This document shows positions 10,365 through 19,878 of a stretch of DNA of 64,000 bases, piece by piece. Below the pieces are notes generated by a model, which ran no database searches, was not told the origin of the DNA, and saw only the letters and a program-made list of their open reading frames with translations. Origin of the DNA: Bacteroidota bacterium (lineage in GTDB: Bacteria > Bacteroidota > Bacteroidia > AKYH767-A > 2013-40CM-41-45); contig JADJFC010000003.1 of assembly GCA_016708785.1 (NCBI GenBank), positions 124,001-188,000 on the forward strand. Direction: 5' to 3'. The translations under genes were made by a program, and so were the position numbers. How positions within the stretch are numbered: the first letter of the stretch is position 1; each line of letters starts with the position of its first letter.

Positions 10365-10423
10365 GAGGTCAAAGGTCAAGGGTCAAAGGTCATCGATAAC
10401 CTTTGACCTTTGACCCTTGACCT
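10365..10423. repeat. GGTCAAAGG-type hairpin between convergent genes
   Basis: AGGTCAAAGG, TCAAGGG and TCAAAGGTC words are followed by CATCGATA and then by ACCTTTGACC, TTTGACC and CTTGACCT. The two arms of about 25 bases pair almost fully. Its place between two convergent stop codons fits a two-way terminator; related hairpins lie at 43802-43868 and 50147-50200. Confidence 0.75.
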
Positions 10424-10444
10424 GAAATTAGTTAATCAATCCCA

Positions 10445-11332
10445 TTATTTCCCCGAAAACAAACCCTTGCACGTATTCCCCTTAAATTGGCTCTTCAACT
10501 TGTATTGCTTGAAAAGTGATGTCGTAAAATAATAGGTCAGATGAATGTTGGTGTAAACGTACCAGTCACTGTTATTTGGATTTCCTCTTCGACTGCCGGA
10601 ATCGTGTGGTTCTGTGGAAGAGTCAGATAGATACAAAGCGAGCGGACCTTGTGCATTGTATAATGCAGTTTTGTCAGGATAGTTCGTACTCACATCGTCA
10701 AGATAATCAGTGAATGTTTTTCTAAAGCCGATTTCTGCTCCTGCATCAAAATTGGAACTTATTTTTATTTTGAAACCGAATCCAAATGGGACGGAAAATT
10801 GCTGAAGCTTATACGGCTCCGGATAATCTCCCGGCAAATATTGTCCTTCTGTGCCTATTGATTGCAGATCGTACTCTGTTCCATTGATATTTCTCTTGGG
10901 TGCAAATTGAAAATAACTTATCCCTGCAAATACATATGGAACAGCAAAATTTCTTTTCGTAAAACCTTTTTTTCTGCTCTGTAACGAATACAAAATATGA
11001 AATCCGGCTTCATTGACGTCACTATAGAAGCGTAAATTTCTATCCGCATTACTTGTGAAATTTGCCTGAGCATCATTCGCTGCAATGCTTCCATGTAATA
11101 ACGTTAGTCGAAAATGGACTCGTGGAAAAACAACGAAGAGAGCATGCATTCCGAAGGCTGGTCTTGTAAAGACCAATGTGAAATCGTCATCAAGTTCGCC
11201 GGCATAATTCATTGCACCACCTGAAATCCCAATGCCTATTGTCCCTCTGCTTTCTTGTGCATTTGTTATATTTGAAAATAACAATACTGAAAGGGATGCA
11301 AAAAAGAAAATAAAGAGTAGCTTTTTTCTCAT
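10445..11332 (-). CDS. Outer-membrane beta-barrel protein, DUF6089-like
   Basis: The product is 295 residues with a signal peptide (MRKKLLFIFFFASLSVLLFSNITNAQ) and then alternating hydrophobic strands typical of a small barrel. GTIGIGISGGAMNYAGEL, AFGMHALFVVFPRVHFRLTLLHGSIAANDA, and FGFKIKISSNFDAGAEIGFRKTFTDYLDDVS (in the C-terminal half) follow the pattern of DUF6089 proteins of Bacteroidota, which are about this long. The gene overlaps the upstream deacetylase gene by four bases (ATGA type), so the two are translated from one message. A role in the cell envelope is inferred; no ligand is visible. Confidence 0.78.
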   Translation of the reverse strand: MRKKLLFIFFFASLSVLLFSNITNAQESRGTIGIGISGGAMNYAGELDDDFTLVFTRPAFGMHALFVVFPRVHFRLTLLHGSIAANDAQANFTSNADRNLRFYSDVNEAGFHILYSLQSRKKGFTKRNFAVPYVFAGISYFQFAPKRNINGTEYDLQSIGTEGQYLPGDYPEPYKLQQFSVPFGFGFKIKISSNFDAGAEIGFRKTFTDYLDDVSTNYPDKTALYNAQGPLALYLSDSSTEPHDSGSRRGNPNNSDWYVYTNIHLTYYFTTSLFKQYKLKSQFKGNTCKGLFSGK

Positions 11333-11919
11333 TGAATAGATGAAAAGGTATAGCCTTCTTGTTTTAAATATTCCAGACTTTTAGGAAGAGCTTTACGCAA
11401 ACGTTTCTCGGCTTTGATGCTGTCATGAAATACAATTATAGAACCGGGTTTGCAATTCTTCTTTACTTTTTCAAAACAATATTCACCGGTCACACTTGCA
11501 TCGTAATCTTTTGTGAGAACATCCCACATTATTATTCGATAATCGTTTTTCAGATGACTGATCTGTGATGGCTTTATTTTTCCATACGGTGGACGAAATA
11601 AATTCGAATGAATCAATGCATTGCACTTTTCGATATTTTCAAAATACGTTTTGTTGAAATTCGTCCACCCGTTCAAATGATTCATCGTATGGTTTCCAAC
11701 TTTATGCCCTTGATCAACGATCATGCGATAAATATCAGGATGTTTTTTTACATTATCACCAACACAAAAGAATGTAGCCTTTGCATCATACTGTTTTAAA
11801 GTCTCCAATACCCATGGCGTCACTTCCGGAATCGGGCCGTCATCAAAAGTCAGGAAGACTTCTTTCTTGGTGGTTTTGATGGACCAGACGAGGTTCTTTG
11901 TTAGGGCGTCGAGGAGCAT
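11329..11919 (-). CDS. Polysaccharide deacetylase (NodB homology domain)
   Basis: This 196-residue enzyme of carbohydrate esterase family 4 removes acetyl groups from a glycan, probably peptidoglycan or an exopolysaccharide. All family motifs are visible: TFDDGP (24-29, catalytic base and metal Asp), GNHTMNH (metal His residues), RPPYGK, MWDVLTKDYD and IVFHDS near the C-terminus with the catalytic His. No signal peptide is seen, and the protein starts close to the domain, so it may be cytoplasmic or the true start may lie a few codons further up. Its 3' end overlaps the start of the outer-membrane protein gene by four bases. Confidence 0.9.
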   Translation of the reverse strand: MLLDALTKNLVWSIKTTKKEVFLTFDDGPIPEVTPWVLETLKQYDAKATFFCVGDNVKKHPDIYRMIVDQGHKVGNHTMNHLNGWTNFNKTYFENIEKCNALIHSNLFRPPYGKIKPSQISHLKNDYRIIMWDVLTKDYDASVTGEYCFEKVKKNCKPGSIIVFHDSIKAEKRLRKALPKSLEYLKQEGYTFSSIQ

Positions 11920-11929
11920 TTTTTAGTGA

Positions 11930-12148
11930 GTGGTAAGTAGTAATTGGTGAGTAGCGCTGCTTTCGCTATTCACTATTCGATCTTAATTATTCTTTGGATT
12001 GTGCAATGTACAATTTATTCTATTTCACGTAAACCAAAGTATTGCTTTGGAGTAAATTTGATCTACCCATTGAACCCTTTAAACAATTTAAACCCTTTAA
12101 ACTTCATGAACCAATATTTTTTCTAAAAACCAAAAACCAGAAACAAAA
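11930..12148. repeat. Word-repeat intergenic stretch
   Basis: It contains GTGAGTGGTAAGTAGTAATTGG and GAGTAG at 11935-11957 (GTAAGTAG family), TATTCACTATTCG near 11970, then TTTAAACAATTTAAACCC words at 12075-12105 and CCAAAAACCAG words at 12128-12143. No gene is supported; short open frames here come from the repeats. Confidence 0.5.
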
Positions 12149-12181
12149 AAAAGCCGACCCCTTCAAAAGAGATCGGCTTTT
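12149..12181 (-). terminator. Rho-independent terminator of the DUF2723 gene
   Basis: AAAGCCGA at 12150-12157 pairs with TCGGCTTT at 12173-12180. On the minus strand a run of eight T follows. It lies 17 bases beyond the stop codon at 12198. Confidence 0.85.
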
Positions 12182-12197
12182 CGTAAAGTTAACGTGT

Positions 12198-15100
12198 TTA
12201 CATTCCCGCCTTAGAAACTGCGTCGACAAAAATCTTCTCTGCTTTATCGGCAAGAGCTTTTTGATCAGTTTGTTTCATTGTCGTGGACATTGCTTGTAAA
12301 ATATAGAGTGCCTGATTCATTTCGGCATCTACAAGTTTGAAATATTTAGTGCCTTTCAGACTTGCATAATAATTCATGTTGTCTGCATAGATAGTAAGTA
12401 GTCTATCAGTGATAGCGTTTCCTTTGGCTATTAGTTCATTTTTATTCGGCATTTCAACATCGGTTGTTGAGATAGGCATGTTCGGCTTATTCATAACACC
12501 TGCTGCACGGTAATAAAGTTCTGCAACTTTTGCCATGAAGTAATTGTATGGAACAGTTTTATCAGGCATAACTTCCAGACATTTATCAAGAACCTTAATG
12601 GCAGAATCACGTTTTCCTGCTATCAATAATTCTTCGGCAAGGCGAGAGAAATTAATACGGAAGTTTGTCGTCATTCTTACGTTGTTCTCGTCAAGATAAA
12701 CTTTTTCGTCATTCATGTTTCCGAAAACGAATTTAGTCATGACGTTGTTGTACATCTTATCTGTTTCAACTCTTCCCGGCACAACTTCACTTTGTGCAAC
12801 ATCTGTTCGGATCGGAACGACTCTGTATGCTAATCCTTCCAATTGGAAGTAAGGCTCAAGGTTCAGATAATTGTCAGATCCAACAGTGGTAGCAAAGTAG
12901 ATTGGACGTTTCCAATGGTTGTTTGCAAGGATGTTGAGGATCATCAAATCGTTTTTCATAAGATAATTACCACCAATTGACCACTCCATTGCTTTAACGA
13001 TCTTGCCTGCATTTTCAGGAGCTACAACACCATTTGCAACAACTTCTGCAGAATCAATTGTAAGACGAATGTTCTTGCTTGGGAAATAGTTGATCTCTTC
13101 TCCGCTGTTTGTTCTTGCTTTTGCTTCCGGTTTATCGCTGCCCATGAAGTCGATCAGTTCTTTTAACTCAACAGAACCTTTAACACCACGGTCATAGTAT
13201 GGAAGATAATCACGTTTGCCTAAGTTGTATTTGTCAGATGCCCAAGAAATATCGATCGGTTCTGAATCGTAATATTTACGTTTCAATTGATCGATGTACC
13301 AGTCAGTATTCAGGAGACTCAAATTGACAACACGAACATCTGTTCTCACACCTTCCACTTCCTGTGCATACCAAAGCGGGAACGTATCATTATCACCGTT
13401 GGTGAAGATGATAGCATTCTTTTCACATGAGTTAAGATAATCAGTTGCAAAGTCACGTGAAGTGAAACGATTCGAACGATCGTGATCATTCCATTCTGCT
13501 CTTACCATTACAAATGGTACTGCAACAAGACAAAGTGCAGTTGCAATTCCGGCAGCAGTGCTTCCGTTGATCTTTTTCTTCAGGAATTCATAAATAGAAA
13601 GAACTCCTATACCGATCCACATTGCAAAAGCATAGTACGATCCGGCATAAGCGTAATCTCGTTCACGTGGTTGTTGTGGTGTACCATTCAAATATATTAC
13701 AATGGCAATACCGGTGAAGAAGAATAGTAACATTACGACCCATGCATCTTTATTATCTCGCGAATAGTGATAAATCATTCCAATAATTCCGAGAATGAAT
13801 GGAAGGAAGAACATCGTATTTCGGGCTCTGTTGTTTTTCATCCCTTCAGGGATCTTATCTTGTGGACCTAAGCGGAATTCGTCAATGGCTTTGATACCGC
13901 TGATCCAATTTCCTTTTGTAATTCCACCGGGACCTTGAAGGTCATTCTGACGACCCACAAAATTCCACATAAAATATCGCCAGTACATTTCTCCCATCTG
14001 ATAGACGAAGAAAAATTTCAGGTTGTCGCCAAATGAAGGAGTGCGATCGCCTTTAATATCTGCCCACTTTTTATATTCATTGATGTGGTTTGGCTGATTA
14101 CTCCACATCCGTGGGAATGGAGTCGTTTTGTCTTGTTCGTAAACAGGAGAAATTCGGCGACCTGCTTCTACATATTTATCTGCATCGTCAACCTTAGCGT
14201 AATTCATATCGCCTTCTTTCTGATCGACCACTTTTGCATTATAGTATTGTCCATAGAATAAAGGACGTTCTCCATATTGCTCACGTTTCAGATAAGAAAT
14301 GAAATTGAAAACGTTTTCAGGATTGTTTTCATCTAATGGCGGATTGGCATTCGAACGAATTACGATCTGTGCGAAAGTTGAATATCCAATAAGAATGAAT
14401 GAAACACAAAGTACAGCAGTATTCCATATCGGCATATCTTTTCTGCGAGTGTAACGATAAGCCCAGAATAGGAAACCGATTATTACAATACTATAGATGA
14501 TAATTCCTGTTCCAAATGGCATTCCTAAGCCGTTAACGAATAAGTAATCGATCGATCCTGCAAGAGCGATCATTTCAAGAATGATTCCGTATTGTATGAA
14601 TCCAAGGATAGCTGTACCGATCAATGCTGTATAGATAATTCCTTTTGTAGAGATCGTATATCGTTTGAAATAATAAACGTAGGCAAGCGCCGGAATCGTA
14701 AGTAAGTTCAATAAATGGACTCCGATTGAAAGTCCCATCAAGTAGGCGATCAGGATCAACCAACGTAAATTGTGAGGTTCTTCAGAGGCATTTTCCCATT
14801 TGAACATTGCCCAGACTACAATCGCTGTGAAGAAAGATGAACTTGCGTAAACCTCGCCTTCAACAGCCGAGAACCAGAAAGAATCGCTGAATGTATATGC
14901 TAATGCACCAACTGCACCTGCTCCCATGATAGCAATGATCTTGTCTGTTGTAAGCTCTGCTGATTTTTTCAACACTAACTTTTTTGCAAGAGCGGTAATA
15001 GTCCAGAAGAGGAACAAAATTGTAAAAGCACTCATCAGTGCCGACAGAATGTTCACCATTACAGGAATCATTTTTACGTCGTCGCCGCCAAACAAAATAA

Positions 15101-15287
15101 ATACTCTTGCAAGCATTAAGAAGAATGGTGCACCCGGTGGGTGACCTACTTCAAGTTTGTGCGCTGTGGCGATAAATTCTCCACAATCCCAGAAACTTCC
15201 TGTCGGTTCAATGGTAGAAATGAAAGTGAAAGAGGCGATTAAGAAAATTAACCAACCTACTAGATTATTAATGCGCTGATAATTCAT
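12198..15287 (-). CDS. DUF2723 multi-pass membrane protein, putative protein O-mannosyltransferase-like
   Basis: The product has 1029 residues. The N-terminus is the DUF2723 signature: NNLVGWLIFLIASFTFISTI, then EPTGSFWDCGEFIATAHKLEVGHPPGAPFF with acidic residues and the HPPGAP turn between the first helices (quoted as SFWDCGEFIATAHKLEVGHP). About ten more transmembrane helices follow to residue 600, then a soluble C-terminal part of about 400 residues with TNGDNDTFPLWYAQEVEGV near 640. The layout resembles GT-C glycosyltransferases that use lipid-linked sugars at the outer face of the inner membrane, and the family is called GT117 in some schemes. In Bacteroidota such enzymes may glycosylate exported proteins. 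Acceptor and sugar are unknown. Single gene with its own terminator. Confidence 0.9.
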   Translation of the reverse strand: MNYQRINNLVGWLIFLIASFTFISTIEPTGSFWDCGEFIATAHKLEVGHPPGAPFFLMLARVFILFGGDDVKMIPVMVNILSALMSAFTILFLFWTITALAKKLVLKKSAELTTDKIIAIMGAGAVGALAYTFSDSFWFSAVEGEVYASSSFFTAIVVWAMFKWENASEEPHNLRWLILIAYLMGLSIGVHLLNLLTIPALAYVYYFKRYTISTKGIIYTALIGTAILGFIQYGIILEMIALAGSIDYLFVNGLGMPFGTGIIIYSIVIIGFLFWAYRYTRRKDMPIWNTAVLCVSFILIGYSTFAQIVIRSNANPPLDENNPENVFNFISYLKREQYGERPLFYGQYYNAKVVDQKEGDMNYAKVDDADKYVEAGRRISPVYEQDKTTPFPRMWSNQPNHINEYKKWADIKGDRTPSFGDNLKFFFVYQMGEMYWRYFMWNFVGRQNDLQGPGGITKGNWISGIKAIDEFRLGPQDKIPEGMKNNRARNTMFFLPFILGIIGMIYHYSRDNKDAWVVMLLFFFTGIAIVIYLNGTPQQPRERDYAYAGSYYAFAMWIGIGVLSIYEFLKKKINGSTAAGIATALCLVAVPFVMVRAEWNDHDRSNRFTSRDFATDYLNSCEKNAIIFTNGDNDTFPLWYAQEVEGVRTDVRVVNLSLLNTDWYIDQLKRKYYDSEPIDISWASDKYNLGKRDYLPYYDRGVKGSVELKELIDFMGSDKPEAKARTNSGEEINYFPSKNIRLTIDSAEVVANGVVAPENAGKIVKAMEWSIGGNYLMKNDLMILNILANNHWKRPIYFATTVGSDNYLNLEPYFQLEGLAYRVVPIRTDVAQSEVVPGRVETDKMYNNVMTKFVFGNMNDEKVYLDENNVRMTTNFRINFSRLAEELLIAGKRDSAIKVLDKCLEVMPDKTVPYNYFMAKVAELYYRAAGVMNKPNMPISTTDVEMPNKNELIAKGNAITDRLLTIYADNMNYYASLKGTKYFKLVDAEMNQALYILQAMSTTMKQTDQKALADKAEKIFVDAVSKAGM

Positions 15288-15481
15288 AGAATCAAAGAAA
15301 TTTTGAGTGCCTGCGAAGGTAGAAAAATTATGAAATAAGGAACCATCTTCATACTACCTCCAAAAAAGAAAATTCCGTTTTTTTAGTAAAATCGAACAAA
15401 CATTCTACTTGCCTTATTAAATAGTGGAAAAACTGTTGAAAACCTCATAAATGTAAGGAAGTCATCATATTACAATATTTC

Positions 15482-15489
15482 TATCTTTG
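15482..15489 (+). promoter_or_regulatory. -7 promoter box for the beta-propeller T9SS gene
   Basis: TATCTTTG matches TAnnTTTG exactly, 64 bases before ATG 15554. The leader contains CTGAGGGGAATCAGG, a small potential hairpin. The -33 element is weak. Confidence 0.5.
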
Positions 15490-15553
15490 CCCCGCTTTAT
15501 ATTGCAGTATCTCCTGAGGGGAATCAGGGGATTCACTACAATAACTATAACAA

Positions 15554-16690
15554 ATGGGAAACATTACAATCAAAAACCTCTCAAGGGTTCTTCTTGGATT
15601 AGCTTTGTGTCTGACAATCAACAAGTCACAAGCGATTACTACTACAGTTAAAGGTGCAATACCTTCTGTTGTGAGTGAAAGTTCAGGTTTGGACTATAAC
15701 GGAAATGCGTCTTTTTGGACACATAACGATGGGTTTGGAGACAATCGACTTTATAAGGTTAACTTTTCAGGAACCTTGACTCAGACGATCACTGTTACAG
15801 GTGCGACCAATTACGATTGGGAAGATCTGACACATGATGCGAACAGAGACTATATGTTCATTGGAGATTTCGGAAACAATAATTGCGACCGTACGAACCT
15901 TTGTGTTTATAGAATTCCATATCCGCATACAGGCGTTGTTTCAGCTGCTGCTGATGCAATTCACTTTTCTTATCCTGATCAACGTTCTATTCCTTCATCA
16001 TGGATGAATTTTGATGTTGAAGCTTTTTGTCATTTCAATGGTAACATCTATTTGTTTACGAAAACAGATGGTTCAGCGATCGGATATACTAAAATGTATA
16101 TGATTCCGGATAATCCGGGGACATATGTAGCTACGCTGGTTGATAGTTTCTATACGAATGACCGTACTACTTCAGCAGACATCAATGCCGACGGTACTGC
16201 TTTGGTCTTGATTTCGAATTCACATATACATGTGTTCAAAAATTTTAGCGGTAACAACTTTTTCAATGGCTCGCATACGCAGATCAATATTAGCGGAAGC
16301 TGGACACAAAAAGAGTCTGTAACGTTTACTTCTAACAATGAGATCTACCTGACTGACGAAGACAATGGTTCAGGAAACAATTTGTATTATGTGAGTCTCT
16401 CGGGTTACATTCCTGCAGCGACAACAAATGCAGTTAATGAAATAGAAAATTCAAGTGCTAGTGTTTATCCGAACCCCGCATCTGAACTTGTACACTTCGA
16501 TCTGAGCAAGCAGTTTAAAACTGTAAGTATTCAATTGTATGACATCACCGGAAAGCTGGTGAACAGTGTTTCATACGACAATTCTCAGCAGGTAGTAATG
16601 AATATAGACAAGTATTCACCGGGAATTTATTTTTATAAAATTTTGGCCGAAGGAAACTTGTTGAAGACCGAACGGTTGATTATCCAATAA
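15554..16690 (+). CDS. Secreted beta-propeller-like protein with T9SS type A sorting domain
   Basis: The product is 378 residues with an N-terminal hydrophobic signal (SRVLLGLALCLTINKSQA). The body has recurring blade-like segments: ESSGLDYNGNASFWTHND, YDWEDLTHDANRDYMFIGDFG, DVEAFCHFNGNIYLFTKTD and KESVTFTSNNEIYLTDEDNG. SSGL, WEDL and VEAF motifs of this kind occur in esterase-like and SMP-30-like propellers. From about residue 297 a type A sorting domain follows (SVYPNPASELVHFDLS, VSIQLYDITGKLVNSV, YSPGIYFYKILAEGNLLKTERLIIQ). It would be surface-exposed. Enzyme activity cannot be concluded. Confidence 0.85.
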   Translation: MGNITIKNLSRVLLGLALCLTINKSQAITTTVKGAIPSVVSESSGLDYNGNASFWTHNDGFGDNRLYKVNFSGTLTQTITVTGATNYDWEDLTHDANRDYMFIGDFGNNNCDRTNLCVYRIPYPHTGVVSAAADAIHFSYPDQRSIPSSWMNFDVEAFCHFNGNIYLFTKTDGSAIGYTKMYMIPDNPGTYVATLVDSFYTNDRTTSADINADGTALVLISNSHIHVFKNFSGNNFFNGSHTQINISGSWTQKESVTFTSNNEIYLTDEDNGSGNNLYYVSLSGYIPAATTNAVNEIENSSASVYPNPASELVHFDLSKQFKTVSIQLYDITGKLVNSVSYDNSQQVVMNIDKYSPGIYFYKILAEGNLLKTERLIIQ

Positions 16691-16700
16691 AAAAATAATG

Positions 16701-16759
16701 AAGTGGAATGAAGTGAAATGAAAAATGGGCAGCCCTCATTTTTCATTTCACTTCATTAT
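16701..16759. terminator. Two-way terminator hairpin overlapping a stop codon
   Basis: AATGAAGTGAAATGAAAAATG around 16711-16732 (a 21-base arm) pairs with its reverse complement, which ends near 16757, around a GGCAGCCCT loop. The right arm encodes the last codons (Met-Lys-stop) of the minus-strand VF530-like gene. It serves the convergent genes 15554-16690 and 16748-16969. Confidence 0.8.
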
Positions 16760-16969
16760 TTCCAAATATAGCAGTTCCACCTTTTTCCTCGCCCATGGCG
16801 TTTTTCTTAAGAATGTAAGGCTTGATTTCACGCTTGGGTTACTTTTGAAGCAATTGATAGGGATGATCTCTCCAAGCTCTGCCCATCCGAAATGATCTAC
16901 CAGATGTTTGACAATGGTTTCTAGTGTGATGCCGTGGAGAGGGTCGTTGCTTTTTGGTTTGTGATCCAT
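16748..16969 (-). CDS. VF530 family small DNA-binding-like protein
   Basis: The product is 73 residues and complete. DPLHGITLETIVKHLVDHFGW, then ELGEIIPINCFKSNPSVKSS and LTFLRKTPWARKKVELLYLE match the VF530 family (PF09905) along the whole length, including the PLHGITLE start and the SSLxFLRKTPWAR core. Structures of the family show a small helical fold proposed to bind DNA; the biological role is not established. The final Met-Lys-stop codons lie inside a terminator arm, so the C-terminus is fixed by a structured element. It converges with the propeller gene and is followed by nothing on its own strand. Confidence 0.9.
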   Translation of the reverse strand: MDHKPKSNDPLHGITLETIVKHLVDHFGWAELGEIIPINCFKSNPSVKSSLTFLRKTPWARKKVELLYLEIMK

Positions 16970-16981
16970 AGAAACGACAGT

Positions 16982-18964
16982 TTAATGAACTATAATTAAT
17001 TTCTGTGTGAAAATTTGATTCTTACTATTGAATTCAAAGACAAAATAAATTCCATTCGGGAGTTGAGACGAATTTATAGTTAGTGAATTCTCATTAGTAG
17101 TTTTTTCCAGAATGATTTTGCCTAAAATATCTGTTACTTTTATTTTATGATTTCCGGACTCGCTAAATCGAATATCAATTGATTCATTTGCCGGATTGGG
17201 CAAGAGTGTGAAGTACTCCAAATTCTTGTCAATTTCAGAAATGTCAATGGTATTGTCTATTGTATTTGAAACCATATTTGTGATTATCGGTGCATTGTAG
17301 TCAAAGTAAATATTTGCCGTATTATTAATTGTCGAAAGGTTAGGCAGATTCGCATTTTGTGAAATTCGATATTGAACTAAACCATGACTAAGTGGTTCAT
17401 TGGAATTGCTATCGGGTAAATATATATCATCAAATTGAAATCGTACAACATTATTTGCTAAAACTGTCCATGTCATTTGGTGACTTGAACCTAGAACTTC
17501 TAATGAGGTTATGTCAAGGTTTGTGCTGATCGTGTCCAGTATGAAAATATTAACAGCACTTGCATTCCCTGTGTTTTGAAAATTAACGGTGTAGGTAAGA
17601 TCAGTATTCGGTTGTATTTTTCCTAGCGGTCCGACACCTTCCGGTGAAACGTGTTGGTCATTCGGATCAAAAGATGATCTAACAGTAGCACAGTAGGTGT
17701 TATAGTTATTTATTGTGTCCAAGTCCCCTATTAGCGGTGAAATAACTGCAGAGATGCATTCAATGGTGCCAATAGTAACTGTTGGGTCAATTGCTAATGG
17801 AATTTTAAAGTTCCATTCAGAGATTGTATCAATAAAAAAGTAAGTCACGGTATTTCCGGCTATCGTATATGTATTTAATGAATCAGGAAGCGGTGTAAGG
17901 TCTGATGGAAAGATAATTTGAATTGTTCCATTGGGAGTATGACATAATCGCTTTCGTGCATTGATATTTGCAAAACTTTGAAATCCCGTTTTAACTAAAG
18001 TGCTAAATACATTAACCTCTAGATCAAAATCCGGTTCACAATTGAAACCAAAGTCAATACCGCTTGCCGGCGATGAAACATTAGTATATGATCCGCCGGC
18101 AGGACAGTTGGCTGTCATTCTGCTTGCACTTCCTTGGCCGGAAATAGTGTAGTTCATCCCGGCAATTGTGTTAAAAGAATAATTGCCGACAGAGTCTGTT
18201 AAAGTGAAAGTCGTAAGAGGGTGCTGTAATATATATATTGGAGTGTTGGCTAAAAGACTATCTCCTGAATCAAAAATGCAATTAGTATTGTTGTCTGCAT
18301 AGGCCTTTCCTGAAATATTTCCACAACTTGATCCAATAACGATATCTGTACTTGAAAAAGAAGCTGTAATTCCGCCTGACGTGGTAACTGTTAATTGTGA
18401 ATTATATGTTCCGGGGTTTTGAAAAGTATGAATGAAGTAAGCAGAAATAAACTGATTACCCAGACAAGGTCCTAATAATTCATAGTAAGAAGTATCTGTT
18501 CCATCACCATAAGTAAAATGAAATAATACAGAGTCATTAATATTGTAATCGGAAACGATGCCACTGAATAAATAGCTCACCGTGTCTGGGGCACTGCATC
18601 TGTATATTGTGCCGGATTGAGGCCATAAATAACCAGTAAGGTTTGGTGCCGGTTGAATGAAGTATAAACCAATGCAAGTTGTATCAATACATCCTACATT
18701 CGTCGCAATCATTAAGCAAATTTGATACGTTCCTTGTGCAGAATAAGTATGTGTTATATTTTGCCCTGTTCCGGTTTGTCCGTCGCCAAAATCCCAGGTG
18801 TATGAATTTATACCTGTTGTTGAGCCAGAAGGGTTTCCTTCGAAATTTACTTCAAGTGGTGAGAAATTAATTACACAACCTTGATAATTGGTTTCACATT
18901 GAGCATTTGCGTTGGAATTAAACAACAAAATGAGAATGAAAGGGAAGTAAATTATTTTATTCAT
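16982..18964 (-). CDS. PKD and DUF11-like repeat surface protein with T9SS type A sorting domain
   Basis: The product is 660 residues. A signal peptide (MNKIIYFPFILILLFNSNANAQ) leads into a PKD domain (YTWDFGDGQTGTGQNITHTY, about 45-100). A second PKD-like unit follows near 130-200. Next is a Cna-B-like module with calcium-type residues (GKAYADNNTNCIFDSGDSLL, about 215-290) and a DUF11/DUF7619-like region with the diagnostic SFDPNDQHVSPEGVGPLGKI near 435. The sorting domain begins about 585 (FTLLPNPANESIDIRF, IKVTDILGKIILEKTT, LPNGIYFVFEFNSKNQIFTQKLIIVH). It is a surface adhesin or matrix protein by architecture; no catalytic site is visible. ATG 18964. Confidence 0.88.
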   Translation of the reverse strand: MNKIIYFPFILILLFNSNANAQCETNYQGCVINFSPLEVNFEGNPSGSTTGINSYTWDFGDGQTGTGQNITHTYSAQGTYQICLMIATNVGCIDTTCIGLYFIQPAPNLTGYLWPQSGTIYRCSAPDTVSYLFSGIVSDYNINDSVLFHFTYGDGTDTSYYELLGPCLGNQFISAYFIHTFQNPGTYNSQLTVTTSGGITASFSSTDIVIGSSCGNISGKAYADNNTNCIFDSGDSLLANTPIYILQHPLTTFTLTDSVGNYSFNTIAGMNYTISGQGSASRMTANCPAGGSYTNVSSPASGIDFGFNCEPDFDLEVNVFSTLVKTGFQSFANINARKRLCHTPNGTIQIIFPSDLTPLPDSLNTYTIAGNTVTYFFIDTISEWNFKIPLAIDPTVTIGTIECISAVISPLIGDLDTINNYNTYCATVRSSFDPNDQHVSPEGVGPLGKIQPNTDLTYTVNFQNTGNASAVNIFILDTISTNLDITSLEVLGSSHQMTWTVLANNVVRFQFDDIYLPDSNSNEPLSHGLVQYRISQNANLPNLSTINNTANIYFDYNAPIITNMVSNTIDNTIDISEIDKNLEYFTLLPNPANESIDIRFSESGNHKIKVTDILGKIILEKTTNENSLTINSSQLPNGIYFVFEFNSKNQIFTQKLIIVH

Positions 18965-19207
18965 GTAGAATTAATTTGCAGATTAAATTTTGAAATACAG
19001 ATAAAACCTTTGAGGAATGAATTGTTTCTAAATCAATATTAGTAATTTTTTTGATCTTGAACAGGTCTTTTTCAAAAAAATGACATTTTACTAGCAAATG
19101 CCTTTAAAAATTCAGATGAATAGTTGTAACTTGTCATTCGATGATTTGATTTCTGATTGGATTGTCGGTATATAATAGCTGTTCTATTTCAATTAAATTA
19201 CATTTAA

Positions 19208-19783
19208 ATGTCATCAAATATTCTCCTCGTTAAAAATATGGTTTGCCACCGCTGTGTGCTTTCAGTGGAGGATATTTTGCAGAGAACAAATATTCCTTTT
19301 CAAAAAGTGCTTTTTGGAGAAATTCATTTATCCGATGAATTGGATCCTAAGCAAAAGGTCGTTCTTACTGAAGAATTAAAGAAGGTCGGATTTGAATTGA
19401 TCGATAGTCATATGACCGGACTGATTGAAAAGATCAAGTTGCTTACGATTCAAAAGGCGCGAAACGAAGTAAGCAAGGAAGATGTCAAACTCAATCTTTC
19501 AGCTTATCTGTCTGATAAGCTTCATTACGAATACACACATCTTAGTAGCATGTTTTCCGGAGTTGAAGGAAGAACAATTGAAAACTTTTTTCTTGATCAG
19601 CGAATAGAAAAAGCAAAAGAGTTGCTTATCTATGGACAAATGACCCTTTCTGAAATTGCATTTGAACTTAACTTTAGTAGTACCGCTCATCTTTCGACTC
19701 AATTTAAAAAACTGACCGGTCTTACGCCTTCTTACTTCAAAGAAGTAGGTATTGCCAAGCGAAAAGCGCTTGATAAGGTATAA
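19208..19783 (+). CDS. AraC-type regulator with N-terminal HMA-like metal-binding domain
   Basis: The product is 191 residues. The first 70 residues form an HMA-like ferredoxin fold with the CxxC metal site in LLVKNMVCHRCVLSVEDIL (Cys 13 and 16). After a linker comes an AraC/XylS DNA-binding domain (about 85-185) with TIENFFLDQRIEKAKELLI and a second helix-turn-helix TLSEIAFELNFSSTAHLSTQ followed by FKKLTGLTPSYFKEVG. Such HMA-AraC fusions in Bacteroidota are often found beside metal transport or resistance genes, which suggests response to copper or a similar soft metal. Here the next gene encodes a cysteine-rich metallothionein-like peptide 95 bases downstream, which fits that idea. Metal and targets are inferred. 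Confidence 0.9.
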   Translation: MSSNILLVKNMVCHRCVLSVEDILQRTNIPFQKVLFGEIHLSDELDPKQKVVLTEELKKVGFELIDSHMTGLIEKIKLLTIQKARNEVSKEDVKLNLSAYLSDKLHYEYTHLSSMFSGVEGRTIENFFLDQRIEKAKELLIYGQMTLSEIAFELNFSSTAHLSTQFKKLTGLTPSYFKEVGIAKRKALDKV

Positions 19784-19842
19784 TCCCAAGATTATATAAC
19801 CCATACCCAAAGTAGTATAACACCCGAGCACGGTGGCTGCCA

Positions 19843-19850
19843 TACTTTTG
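19843..19850 (+). promoter_or_regulatory. Possible -7 box for the cysteine-rich peptide gene
   Basis: TACTTTTG fits TAnnTTTG and ends 28 bases before ATG 19879. No clear -33 TTTG is seen, which would suit a promoter that needs an activator such as the neighbouring AraC protein. Confidence 0.4.
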
Positions 19851-19878
19851 TCCTATCAATTTATAAAAACAAATAAAA